The notes beneath the pieces are model-generated. The model had not been told where the DNA came from. It did not search any database and worked only from the letters and a program-made list of their open reading frames with translations. A program made the position numbers and the translations under genes. A stretch of 64,000 nt of DNA. It comes from Caulobacterales bacterium. Lineage in GTDB: Bacteria; Pseudomonadota; Alphaproteobacteria; Caulobacterales; Caulobacteraceae. Positions 42,959 to 51,387 of this stretch are shown here, in pieces. How positions within the stretch are numbered: the stretch's first letter is position 1; each line of letters begins with the position of its first letter. The stretch lies in the NCBI GenBank assembly GCA_016183935.1, contig JACPDR010000009.1, positions 40,018-104,017 of the forward strand. Direction: 5' to 3'.

Positions 42959-44169
42959 CCGTTCAGCGTCGCGCGTTCGACGATCAGGGCGCCGCCGATG
43001 CCGGCGGCCCCGGAAATCGCGATCAAGCCGGTGTTGAGGTCGCGGCGTTCCAGTTCATCGACGATCGCGCCCAGCAGGTTGACGCCGGTCGCGCCCATGG
43101 CGTGGCCCATGGCGATGCCGCCGCCGTTGACGTTCATCCGCTCGGCGGGGATCGACAGGTCGCGCGCGAATTTCATCACCGTGGCGGCGAAACCCTCATT
43201 GATCTCCCACAGGTCGATGTCGGCCGAGGTCATGCCCGCTCGGGCCAGGGCGGTCTGGGCGGCGACAATGCCGCCGGTCAGACCCATGACGGCGGGTCCG
43301 CGATCCGCGCCGTGGGACAGGATCCGCGCCCGCACGCCGTGGCCCAGGCGGCGCGCCCCTTCCTCGCTTGCCAGGATCGCCAGGGAGGCGCCGTCGACCA
43401 CCGCCGGCGCCGCGCCGGCGCTGTGCAGGGGCGTGACCTCGCCGATGCCGGGCACATCCTGACGCATCCGCTCGATGAAGCGGCTGGAGCGTTCGGGATC
43501 GTTGAGCGGGCGCAGTTTGGCCATGCCTTCAACCGAGGCTTCGGCGCGGATGGCTTCGTCCTGAGCCAGCGCCACCGCGCCGTCGGCGCCCAGGATGGGG
43601 ATGAGCGAGCGGGCGAACCGGCCCTCACGCGTGGCCGCGGCGGCCTTGTGGTGCGAGGCGATCGCGTATCCCTCGATGTCCTCGCGCGAGAAGCCCTCCA
43701 GCGCGGCGATGACATCGGCGATGATCGGGTTGGGGATGAAGGGGATGCGCTTCGAGACCTCGCGGTCGGCGGTCAGCGGCCCGTTGTCGGAGGCCATCGG
43801 CACGCGCGACATGCATTCGACCCCGCCCGCGACATAGGTGTCCCCGAAGCCCGCCTGGATCTTGGCGGCGATGATCCCGCAGGCGGTCAGGCCCGAGCTG
43901 CAGAAGCTGTTCACCGTGGTCGCCGACCCGGCCCGGTCCCAGCCGGCGTAGAGCGCGGCCGTCTGGGCGATGTTGCCGCCCTGGTCGCCGGTCTGGGTGA
44001 CGCAGCCCAGCACGATCTCCTCGACCACCGCGGGTGACAGGCCAGTGCGCGTCGCCAGGGCGTCGAACAGCTGTTTGAGGATGTCGACGGGGCGCAGGCC
44101 GTTCAGGGCGCCGCCTTCACGCCCCTTGCCGCGCGGCGCCCTTACGGCGTCGACCACATAGGGGGTCAC
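42955..44169 (-). CDS. thiolase / acetyl-CoA acetyltransferase family protein with substituted second cysteine
   Basis: A 404-residue thiolase. The nucleophilic cysteine is in NSFCSSGLTACG, and the catalytic histidine block NVNGGGIAMGHAMGATG is intact. The second catalytic cysteine, normally in a TLCIGGGQG-type motif, is replaced: the aligned text is AISGAAGIGGALIVER, with serine at that place. It may therefore act slowly, only in thiolysis, or on an unusual substrate. GTG 44169 is chosen because it overlaps the oxygenase stop by four bases (GTGA); the frame upstream to 44241 runs inside that gene. Confidence 0.88.
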   Translation of the reverse strand: MTPYVVDAVRAPRGKGREGGALNGLRPVDILKQLFDALATRTGLSPAVVEEIVLGCVTQTGDQGGNIAQTAALYAGWDRAGSATTVNSFCSSGLTACGIIAAKIQAGFGDTYVAGGVECMSRVPMASDNGPLTADREVSKRIPFIPNPIIADVIAALEGFSREDIEGYAIASHHKAAAATREGRFARSLIPILGADGAVALAQDEAIRAEASVEGMAKLRPLNDPERSSRFIERMRQDVPGIGEVTPLHSAGAAPAVVDGASLAILASEEGARRLGHGVRARILSHGADRGPAVMGLTGGIVAAQTALARAGMTSADIDLWEINEGFAATVMKFARDLSIPAERMNVNGGGIAMGHAMGATGVNLLGAIVDELERRDLNTGLIAISGAAGIGGALIVERATLNG

Positions 44170-45713
44170 TGTCCCGTCTCCGATTGTTCCAGAAGAGCGC
44201 GACGCGCCCGACCCTGGCGGATGTCCTCGCCGCGCGCCCAATAGGCGTGCGATCCGCCCGGCACCCGTTGCGGCAGCTGCACGCGGGCGACCGGACCTTT
44301 CTCGATGGTGCGGGCGTCCCAGACATAGACTTCGGCGCTGTCGGCGTCGGCGACGTAGGCGACCAGATAGCCGTCGTCCTCCTCCTTCCCGCCGGTGCGG
44401 GCCGCGAACACGGGCTGGCCCATGTATTTGCCGGCCGGCAGCTCATAGCGGGCGACCTCGGCCAGCTGTTCGTAGTCGAACTTCTGGATTCCCTGGGCCA
44501 GGAAGAAGGGAATGTCGGCGACGCGGGTGTTGTAGGAGTAGCGGGTCTTCAGGCCCAGGAAGCGGTTGTTGATCCCCGGCATCTCGAAGCATTCGTCGTT
44601 CACCTGACGTTCGGTGCAGGCGCCGGTCTTCAGGTTGAAGCGGAACTCGGTCAGCCGGGGCTGGGTGTAGACGAACGACAGGAAATAGTTCGGCGTCTTC
44701 ACCCGGGGCGTGCCCGCCGGAACCGTCGGCACGGGCTCGTGCTGCAGGTAGCCGTAGGCGACGATCTCGTCGCCGTCCTCCCAGGCGTTGACCGTGTGCA
44801 GCATGTAGCCGGGCGAACCCTCGAACCAGCGGATCTGATCGCCCGAGCCGTGCCGGGGGATGACGCCATAGCGGCTGGGCAGGTCGCGGTTGAAGGTCAG
44901 CTTCTTCTTGCGCTGCTTCAGCAGATCGGGGTCCCAGTAGACCGGGTAGTCGTGCAGCACCGTGTAGTGCTCGGTCAGCCAGCAATCATGCGGCAGGCGC
45001 GGGCCGGGCAACTCGATCTCGGTGGAATGGAGCAGCACGCCGTCGGCCCCGACCACGCCGTATTCCATGAAGGGCGCGGTGTTGAAGCTGTAGTTGAAGA
45101 AGATCAGTTCGCCGGTCCGCTCATCGACCTTCGAGTGGGCCGAGACGCCCTTGGTCCATTCGCCGCCGAAGGTGTCGGGCCCGATGGTGGCGAGGGTCTC
45201 GGGATCCAGGCGATAGGGCTGGCCACACCGCGAGAACAGGGTCTTGAACTCGCCGTTGTGCAGGACGACGTCAGTGCCCGAGTTGTTCTTCAGGCCTTCC
45301 TCGGCCTCGAAGCCGTCGCGCAGACCAGGAAACAGACCGCGCCCGGCCTCGAGCTCGCTCAGCAGGCCCGCGGTCAGCACCATGCGGTTGCGATAGACGG
45401 CCTTGCCGTCCCTGAAGGCGGTGCTGTGCACCATCGAATCGCCGTCGAACCAGTGATACCGGCCGCTTTGGGTGCGCAGGATGGGGTTGTGGCCGTTGCG
45501 GATGTAGGTGCCGTCCAGGTCGGCCGGGATTTTCCCAATGACTACCATGTCGGTAGCCGTGATCTCGTGCTCCACCGGCCGGAAAATCCCAGCCAGGTAG
45601 TCGTTGCCTTCTTCTTCCGCGGTGATGCGGTAGGTGTTCTCTATGACGGCCTTGGCCACGGCGCCCCGCTTGATCGGTGATGAACGAACTCCCGCGTTCA
45701 ACTTCAATAGCAA
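44166..45713 (-). CDS. carotenoid cleavage oxygenase family protein (RPE65/lignostilbene dioxygenase-like)
   Basis: A protein of up to 515 residues with a seven-bladed propeller holding non-haem iron. The four iron-binding histidines can be placed in GVSAHSKVDERTG, LPHDCWLTEHY, GYMLHTVNAWEDGDE and GGSHAYW. Family openings FRPVEHEIT, GKIPADLDGTYIRNGHNP and HWFDGDSMVHS are present. Members cleave a conjugated double bond of carotenoids, apocarotenoids or stilbenes with O2, giving aldehydes or ketones. The start may be ATG 45713 or GTG 45659 (VAKAVIEN). It is preceded by MaoC and followed, with overlap, by thiolase. Confidence 0.92.
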   Translation of the reverse strand: MLLKLNAGVRSSPIKRGAVAKAVIENTYRITAEEEGNDYLAGIFRPVEHEITATDMVVIGKIPADLDGTYIRNGHNPILRTQSGRYHWFDGDSMVHSTAFRDGKAVYRNRMVLTAGLLSELEAGRGLFPGLRDGFEAEEGLKNNSGTDVVLHNGEFKTLFSRCGQPYRLDPETLATIGPDTFGGEWTKGVSAHSKVDERTGELIFFNYSFNTAPFMEYGVVGADGVLLHSTEIELPGPRLPHDCWLTEHYTVLHDYPVYWDPDLLKQRKKKLTFNRDLPSRYGVIPRHGSGDQIRWFEGSPGYMLHTVNAWEDGDEIVAYGYLQHEPVPTVPAGTPRVKTPNYFLSFVYTQPRLTEFRFNLKTGACTERQVNDECFEMPGINNRFLGLKTRYSYNTRVADIPFFLAQGIQKFDYEQLAEVARYELPAGKYMGQPVFAARTGGKEEDDGYLVAYVADADSAEVYVWDARTIEKGPVARVQLPQRVPGGSHAYWARGEDIRQGRARRALLEQSETGQ

Positions 45714-45737
45714 TACTCAACTTGTGGGCGGTGGGTG

Positions 45738-46196
45738 TCAAGCACCGGACGCCAGCAGGATCAGCCAGTCGCCCACTACCGCCGGTCGTTCCTGGTTCCG
45801 GACCTCGACGACGCAGCCGCGCCGGACCAGAAGCCCGCTCTCGCGGCGTTCCACCGAAACCAGCGTTTCGACCAGCCGGACGCACGCGCCCGACGGAACC
45901 GGGGAGATGAATCTGAGGCGATCAAAACCATAGTTGAATCCGTGAGTTATTCCTTTGTACTGAACGATCTCCCGTGACATGGCCGACATCAGCGACAGCA
46001 CCAGGAAGGCGTGAGCTATCGTTCCGCCGCGTTCGAGGCCGGCGCGGGCGGTATCGACATGAATCCACTGATCGTCTCCGTTCAGTGCGGCGAAGCGGTC
46101 GATGAGGGGCTGGGGAATCTCCCTCCAGCCTGACCGTCCCAACTCGGCGCCGACGAGGTTCGGCAACTGGTCCGGAAACAGAACTCTCGGCCTCAC
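45738..46196 (-). CDS. MaoC-like enoyl-CoA hydratase (cluster B)
   Basis: A 152-residue hot-dog protein with hydratase-2-type motifs: ALNGDDQWIHVDTARAG and GGTIAHAFLVLSLMSAM, then HGFNYGFDRLRFISPVPSG. It is a paralogue of the cluster A MaoC protein (21320): the blocks 'GGTIAH.FL.LSL.SAM' and 'GFNYG.DRLRFI.PV' are shared. It should hydrate an enoyl-CoA. It starts at GTG 46196 and is the first gene of the minus-strand operon, 24 bases before the oxygenase gene. Confidence 0.88.
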   Translation of the reverse strand: MRPRVLFPDQLPNLVGAELGRSGWREIPQPLIDRFAALNGDDQWIHVDTARAGLERGGTIAHAFLVLSLMSAMSREIVQYKGITHGFNYGFDRLRFISPVPSGACVRLVETLVSVERRESGLLVRRGCVVEVRNQERPAVVGDWLILLASGA

Positions 46197-46464
46197 GACG
46201 GCAACCGCTTCATTAGAAGTAATATCTGGACATCGATCATTCCGCGGCCTCCAAGAGATCGTAACGTCTGGATAATATCCAGCATTAACAGCATATTGAA
46301 TTCGAGATCGTGCTGTAGTCTTGGGCTGTCATTGGCCCCACTTTACAACGAAATCAAAATGAGCCTAGTCTAACTTCGATAAAAGAAGTTGGCGGTTCCG
46401 CAGGGGTTTCCCGCGGGCCGACCGATCGGATCGACGGTGGCATAAGCACCGCAACGGAGGGAAA
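46197..46464. promoter_or_regulatory. A+T-rich divergent promoter region with inverted repeats
   Basis: This 268-base gap separates the minus-strand MaoC operon from the plus-strand TonB receptor operon and is clearly richer in A+T than its surroundings. It holds the perfect inverted repeat CTGGAT-AAT-ATCCAG (46268-46282) and AACTTC-GATAAAA-GAAGTT (46372-46390). Both are fair regulator sites; no gene was seen. Confidence 0.55.
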
Positions 46465-48663
46465 ATGCTTAGACGGGACACTCTGGCTTCGGCTTCGGCC
46501 CTGGTGCTGGTTCTTTCCTGCGCCGGCCTCGCTCCTGCGGCGGCGCAGGAGGCGGATTCAACGGAGCCCGGGCCGGCGGCCGAGCCGGCGACCACCAACG
46601 TTTCCGATATCATCGTCACGGCCCAGCGGCGCTCGCAGCGCCTGCAGGACGTGCCCTTGTCGGTTTCGGCGCTGGGCGCGGAACAGCTGGAGGCCGGTCG
46701 CATCCAGTCGGTCGAGGATTTCCAGGGCCGCGTGCCGACGCTGGTCTACAGCGAGCATAACGCCTCGGACCCGCAGATCCGCATTCGCGGCATCGGGTCG
46801 GATTTCGACGGCGCGTCGCTGGAGCGCTCGGTGGCCGTGTTCGTCGACGACGTCTATCTGGGCCGCGCCTCGGGCGGGACCGCCGACCTGTTCGATCTGG
46901 ATCGGGTCGAGGTGCTGCGCGGGCCGCAGGGCACCCTTTATGGAAAGAACACCGTCGGCGGCGCCCTGAACTTCATCAGCGCCCGCCCGACCCAGTCGCC
47001 GTTGGCGCGTCTGTCGGCGACGATCGGCAACTACAACACCCTGGAAGCCCGCGCCGTGGTGTCGGGCCCGCTGACCGACGCCATAGCAGGGCGGTTCTCG
47101 GTCGCGACACGCAATCACGACGGCTACAACGTCAATCTGAACACCGGCAATGACGTCGACGACCTGTCCAGCGTGGCCCTGCGCGGAGCGTTGGACATTG
47201 ATGTCTCCGAGACCGTCAATCTGCTGCTGAGCGCCGACAGCTACCGTCGTCGCGGCGCCGGCGCGAACCGGCACGCGATCAGTATCGGCAACCCGGCCTT
47301 CGCAGCGGCGGCCGGGCCTGACGCGCGTCACAACTATCTCGTCGATGACGGCCGCCAGGACACCGACACCTCGGGCGTGTCAGCCCGTCTGGAATGGGAC
47401 AGCCCCTTCGGCACGGTGACCTCCATCAGCGCCTACCGCACCAATGAGGCGGACATCTCCCTCGACCTGGGCGGCAACCGCTTCTCCCGGGTTCCGGGCG
47501 AGGTCACCGCGCCGTTCGGCAACTCCAACAGCATCCGGGAATCGGCGGAGCAGTATTCCCAGGAGTTCCGGCTCGCCAACACCCTGGGCGACTTCAGCTA
47601 TGTCGCCGGCCTGTTTCTGTTCCACGAGGACGTGAGCCGCCGCGAAGAGACGGTCATCTTCGCCGCGGCCTCCCCGATCGACCGGGTCAATATCCAGGAT
47701 GCGGAGTCCAGCGCCACCAGCTACGCTGTCTTCGCCGACGGCTCCTATCGCTTCAATGAACAGTGGGAGCTGGGAGTCGGCCTGCGCTGGAGCAAGGACA
47801 AGAAATCCTATGACGCCGTGATCAGCGGCAATCGCTTCCCCGGCCTGCCCTGGACGGTCGACGAGGAGGAGAGCTGGGACGCCTTCACTCCGCGCGTGAC
47901 GCTCAGCTACCACGCGACGCCGGACCACATGCTCTACGGAACCATATCGCGTGGCTTCAAGAGCGGCGGCTGGGACGGCCAGCCGACCAGTCTGGCGGCC
48001 TCGGGCGTGGCGACGGACCCGGAATACGTCACCAACTATGAGATCGGGGCCAAGACCGCCTGGCTGGATCGCCGGCTGATCCTCAACGGATCGGCGTTCT
48101 ACATGGACTACACCGACCTGCAGATCTTCACCCTGACGGCCCTTCCGGGCGAGCTCGTCCCGATCGGGGCCCTGGTGAACGCCGGCAGCGCGGTCAATGC
48201 GGGTATCGAACTGGAGGCTAATTTCGCCCTGACCGACCGGACGAACGTGTCGCTGGCCTACGGCTTCCTGGACACGGAGATCACCGACGACGTCATGGTG
48301 GGCACGCTGAACGTGAATGGAAACCGCTTCTCGCGGTCGCCCGAGCATACGCTCAGTCTCAACGTCGACCACACCCAGTCATTGTCCGCCGACTTTGATC
48401 TGGGACTGCACGGCTCCTACCGCTACACCAGCGACTATTTCTACAATACGGAAAACACGGCGCCGGGGCTCGTCGAGGCCACCAGCATCTTTGACGCCAG
48501 CGTCGAACTGATCTCGCTGAATGCTGACTGGAAGGTGTCCTTGTGGGGCAAGAACCTGACCGACGAGGAGTACCCGACCCACATCATCGTCTCGGCCAAC
48601 ACCGGCTTCGCGCGCTTTGCGCCGCCGCGTACCTTCGGCGCGACCCTGACCTGGACCTATTGA
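46465..48663 (+). CDS. TonB-dependent outer-membrane receptor (cluster B)
   Basis: A 732-residue receptor. A signal peptide (LASASALVLVLSCAGLAPAAAQ) is followed by a TonB-box-like DIIVTAQRRSQRLQDVPLSV and a plug with IRIRGIGSDF, VYLGRASGGTADLFDLDRVE and LRGPQGTLYGKNTVGGALNF. The barrel ends with RTFGATLTWTY. It belongs to the same subfamily as the cluster A receptor (10503). ATG 46465 has GGAGG just upstream. It probably imports the conjugated or terpenoid-like substrate of this cluster; the ligase gene follows 42 bases on. Confidence 0.93.
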   Translation: MLRRDTLASASALVLVLSCAGLAPAAAQEADSTEPGPAAEPATTNVSDIIVTAQRRSQRLQDVPLSVSALGAEQLEAGRIQSVEDFQGRVPTLVYSEHNASDPQIRIRGIGSDFDGASLERSVAVFVDDVYLGRASGGTADLFDLDRVEVLRGPQGTLYGKNTVGGALNFISARPTQSPLARLSATIGNYNTLEARAVVSGPLTDAIAGRFSVATRNHDGYNVNLNTGNDVDDLSSVALRGALDIDVSETVNLLLSADSYRRRGAGANRHAISIGNPAFAAAAGPDARHNYLVDDGRQDTDTSGVSARLEWDSPFGTVTSISAYRTNEADISLDLGGNRFSRVPGEVTAPFGNSNSIRESAEQYSQEFRLANTLGDFSYVAGLFLFHEDVSRREETVIFAAASPIDRVNIQDAESSATSYAVFADGSYRFNEQWELGVGLRWSKDKKSYDAVISGNRFPGLPWTVDEEESWDAFTPRVTLSYHATPDHMLYGTISRGFKSGGWDGQPTSLAASGVATDPEYVTNYEIGAKTAWLDRRLILNGSAFYMDYTDLQIFTLTALPGELVPIGALVNAGSAVNAGIELEANFALTDRTNVSLAYGFLDTEITDDVMVGTLNVNGNRFSRSPEHTLSLNVDHTQSLSADFDLGLHGSYRYTSDYFYNTENTAPGLVEATSIFDASVELISLNADWKVSLWGKNLTDEEYPTHIIVSANTGFARFAPPRTFGATLTWTY

Positions 48664-48705
48664 TGCGGTCGCGGGCCGCGGGTTTCGAGCGATGGAGCGG
48701 GTAGG

Positions 48706-50406
48706 GTGATTGCGCACGACGCGGAGCTGGTCGCCGAATACCGGGCCAGGGGATGGTGGGGCGATGTGACCCTGGACGATCGGGTCCGCACCGCCGCCGC
48801 CGCCCATCCGCGCCGTCCGGCCCTGGTGGATCCGCCCGATCGCGGCGCGTTCGCCAGCGGTTCGCCCAGACGTCTCGACTGGGCGGCTCTGGACGCCGCC
48901 GTCGAGGCGGCGGCCGGGCGGATGGCGCTTCTGGGCGTGCGCCGCGACGATGTCGTGGTCTACCAGCTGCCGAACACCGTCGATCCGGTCATCATCCTGC
49001 TGGCCTGCGCACGGTTGGGCGCCATATGCAGTCCGGTTCTGCCTCAGTTCGACGAGAATGAACTGCGTCCCATCGTGGCGCTTCTGAAGCCCCGGCTGTT
49101 CATCACCGTCTCCCGTTTCAAGCGGCGGGATCTGTCGGTGTCGGCGCGGGCCGTGTGCGAAGCTCACGGCTGCGCGGTGGTGGTGCTGGATCAGGCCGGG
49201 GCCGCCGACTGGTTCGAGCCGGATCCCGCCGCCGCCCAAGCTCTGGCGACTGCGCACCGCGAAGGCGGAAGGGCGGTGGCCGACGACGTCTTCACCGTCT
49301 GCTGGACCTCCGGCACGGAGGGCGAGCCCAAGGGCGCGATGCGCACCCACAACAACTGGGCCTGGACCGGCCAGATCATGATCGACTCGGCCCAGCTGCG
49401 GCCCGCCGACGTGATCCTGAACACCCGCCCCCTGGTCAACATGGCGGCGATCGGCGGCAGCGTCATGCCTTGGCTGATGGGCGGCGGGACACTCGTCATG
49501 CATTCGCCGCTCGATATCGGCCTGGCGCTGGAGCAGATCCGCGACGAGCGGGTGCAGGCGACCTTCATGCCGCCGGCCTTCTTCCTCTCCCTGCTCAAGG
49601 ACCCCGCCGTGGCCGCGGGCGCCGACATCAGCAGCCTGCGGGTGATGGGCACGGGGTCGGCCGTCATCCCCAGCTGGGTTATCGAGCGGATGGAGGCGGA
49701 CTACGGCGTCGAGATCGTCAACTTCTTCGGCGCCAACGAGGGCACCAGCCTGCTGAGCTCGCCCCGCGAAATGCCGGACGCCTCGCACCGCGGCAACTAT
49801 TTCCCGCGTCTGGGCAGTCAGCAATTCACGTGGTCCAGCCTCCCGCAATCCGTCCAGATCGAGGGCCGTCTGATCGATCTCGAGACCGGCGCGGTGATCG
49901 ACGCGCCCGGTCGGCCCGGCGAGCTGCGGATGCGCAGCCCGTCGATCTTCGCCGGCTATTTCGGGCGCCGCGACCAGACCGACGCCGCTTTCGACGCCGA
50001 CGGCTATCTGCGGACCGGCGACCTGTTCGAGATCGCCGGCGAGGGTGAGCTGAACCGCTATTACCGCTACGTCGGGCGCTGCAAGGACATCATTGTGCGC
50101 GGCGGACTGAAGATCGCGCCCGCCGAACTGGACGAGCTTCTGAGCCGTCACCCGCAACTCAAGGAAGTCGCGACCTTCGCCTGTCGCGATGCGCGACTGG
50201 GAGAGAAGGTCGGCGTGGCCGTCACCCTGCGTAGTGGAGAGACGGTGACCCTGCAGGACATCATCCAGTTCCTGAAGGACCGGAAGGTGGCGGTGTTCAA
50301 ACTGCCCGAGCGACTGCTGGTGCTCGACGCCCTGCCGCGCAATGCGATGCACAAGGTTCTGCGCCGGGAACTGTCCCGCATCGCCGATGAGTCCGAGGCC
50401 GCATGA
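48706..50406 (+). CDS. AMP-forming acyl-CoA ligase (cluster B)
   Basis: A 566-residue ANL-superfamily enzyme. The adenylate motif is VCWTSGTEGEPKGAMRTH, then FFGANEGTSLLS, a TGD motif in YLRTGDLFEIAGEGELNRYYRYVGRCKDIIVRGG and the C-terminal AMHKVLRREL with the adenylation-lysine. It activates a carboxylic acid, presumably made from the oxygenase product. The start is GTG 48706, 42 bases after the receptor gene. The stop overlaps the next gene's ATG by four bases (ATGA at 50403-50406). Confidence 0.9.
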   Translation: MIAHDAELVAEYRARGWWGDVTLDDRVRTAAAAHPRRPALVDPPDRGAFASGSPRRLDWAALDAAVEAAAGRMALLGVRRDDVVVYQLPNTVDPVIILLACARLGAICSPVLPQFDENELRPIVALLKPRLFITVSRFKRRDLSVSARAVCEAHGCAVVVLDQAGAADWFEPDPAAAQALATAHREGGRAVADDVFTVCWTSGTEGEPKGAMRTHNNWAWTGQIMIDSAQLRPADVILNTRPLVNMAAIGGSVMPWLMGGGTLVMHSPLDIGLALEQIRDERVQATFMPPAFFLSLLKDPAVAAGADISSLRVMGTGSAVIPSWVIERMEADYGVEIVNFFGANEGTSLLSSPREMPDASHRGNYFPRLGSQQFTWSSLPQSVQIEGRLIDLETGAVIDAPGRPGELRMRSPSIFAGYFGRRDQTDAAFDADGYLRTGDLFEIAGEGELNRYYRYVGRCKDIIVRGGLKIAPAELDELLSRHPQLKEVATFACRDARLGEKVGVAVTLRSGETVTLQDIIQFLKDRKVAVFKLPERLLVLDALPRNAMHKVLRRELSRIADESEAA

Positions 50407-51332
50407 CCGGTCCGTTGCTCAATCTGCGACTGCCCGTGATCGCGGCGCCGATGTTCCTGGTCTCGGGCCCCGAGCTGGTCATTGCGGCTTGCAGGGCGGG
50501 TGTCGTCGGGTCGTTTCCCGTCGCCAACTGCCGGACTTCGGAAGACCTCGACCGTTGGCTGGCGCAGATCACTGGCGCCCTTGATCCGCAAGACGCGCCC
50601 TGGGCGGTCAATCTGGTGGTGCATCGCCTGAACCGGCGTCTGGCGGACGACCTGGCGCTGATCGTCCGCTACAGGCCGCCGTTGGTGATCACCGCCCTGG
50701 GCAGTCCGGCCGAGGTGATCGAGGCCGTCCACGCCTATGGCGGCCAGGTCTTCGCCGACGTCAGCACGGTCGAGCACGCCCGAAAGGCGGCGGCGTCGGG
50801 CGTCGACGGCCTGGTGCTGATCGCGGCCGGGGCAGGAGGACACACCGGCTCGATCACCGGCTTCGCCTTCGTGCCCGCCGTGCGCGAGTTCTGGCATGGA
50901 CCGCTGGTCCTGGGCGGCGGGCTGAGCACGGGCGCCGCCATCGACGCGGCCCTCACCCTGGGGGCGGACTACGCCTATGTCGGCACCCCCTTCATCGCGA
51001 CCGAGGAAAGCCTCGCCAAGGACGCCTACAAGGCCATGCTGGTCGAGGCCGAGATCCGCGACCTGATCGTCACCGACGCCTTCACCGGCATCCCCAACTG
51101 CATGCTGCGGCCCAGCATCGTCGCCGCGGGCATCGATCCGGACGCCATCCCGGCCAGCGAGCGATCCCGCATCGACTTCGACGACCCCCACAAGGGCGCC
51201 AAGGCGTGGCGCGACATCTGGTCGGCGGGGCAGGGTGTCGGCGCGGTCCGCACCATCCGCTCGACCCGACAGGTCGTGGAGGACCTCATCGACAGCCTGC
51301 ACGCGCATCGCACGCGCCGCGCGGCGGCGTAG
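50403..51332 (+). CDS. nitronate monooxygenase-like FMN enzyme (cluster B)
   Basis: A 309-residue TIM-barrel flavoprotein. The opening LRLPVIAAPMFLVSGPELVIAACRAGVVGSFP, the motif LIAAGAGGHTGSITGF and the FMN-phosphate region LVLGGGLSTGAAIDAALTLGADYAYVGTPFIATEES fit the 2-nitropropane dioxygenase/enoyl-reductase-II group. In catabolic operons such proteins are often oxidoreductases of unknown substrate rather than nitronate-specific. It overlaps the ligase gene and is followed, 55 bases on, by the transporter. Confidence 0.88.
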   Translation: MTGPLLNLRLPVIAAPMFLVSGPELVIAACRAGVVGSFPVANCRTSEDLDRWLAQITGALDPQDAPWAVNLVVHRLNRRLADDLALIVRYRPPLVITALGSPAEVIEAVHAYGGQVFADVSTVEHARKAAASGVDGLVLIAAGAGGHTGSITGFAFVPAVREFWHGPLVLGGGLSTGAAIDAALTLGADYAYVGTPFIATEESLAKDAYKAMLVEAEIRDLIVTDAFTGIPNCMLRPSIVAAGIDPDAIPASERSRIDFDDPHKGAKAWRDIWSAGQGVGAVRTIRSTRQVVEDLIDSLHAHRTRRAAA

Positions 51333-51387
51333 TCTGGATCAATCTGACAGGCGCGGCCCAGGCCGCGGCCCTGACCGGGAGACGAGA

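Noticed and set aside
50403..51332. True nitronate monooxygenase with nitroalkane substrate
   Set aside because: The family name is broad; the operon is an acyl-CoA cluster with no nitro-compound genes, so only the flavin-enzyme class is claimed.
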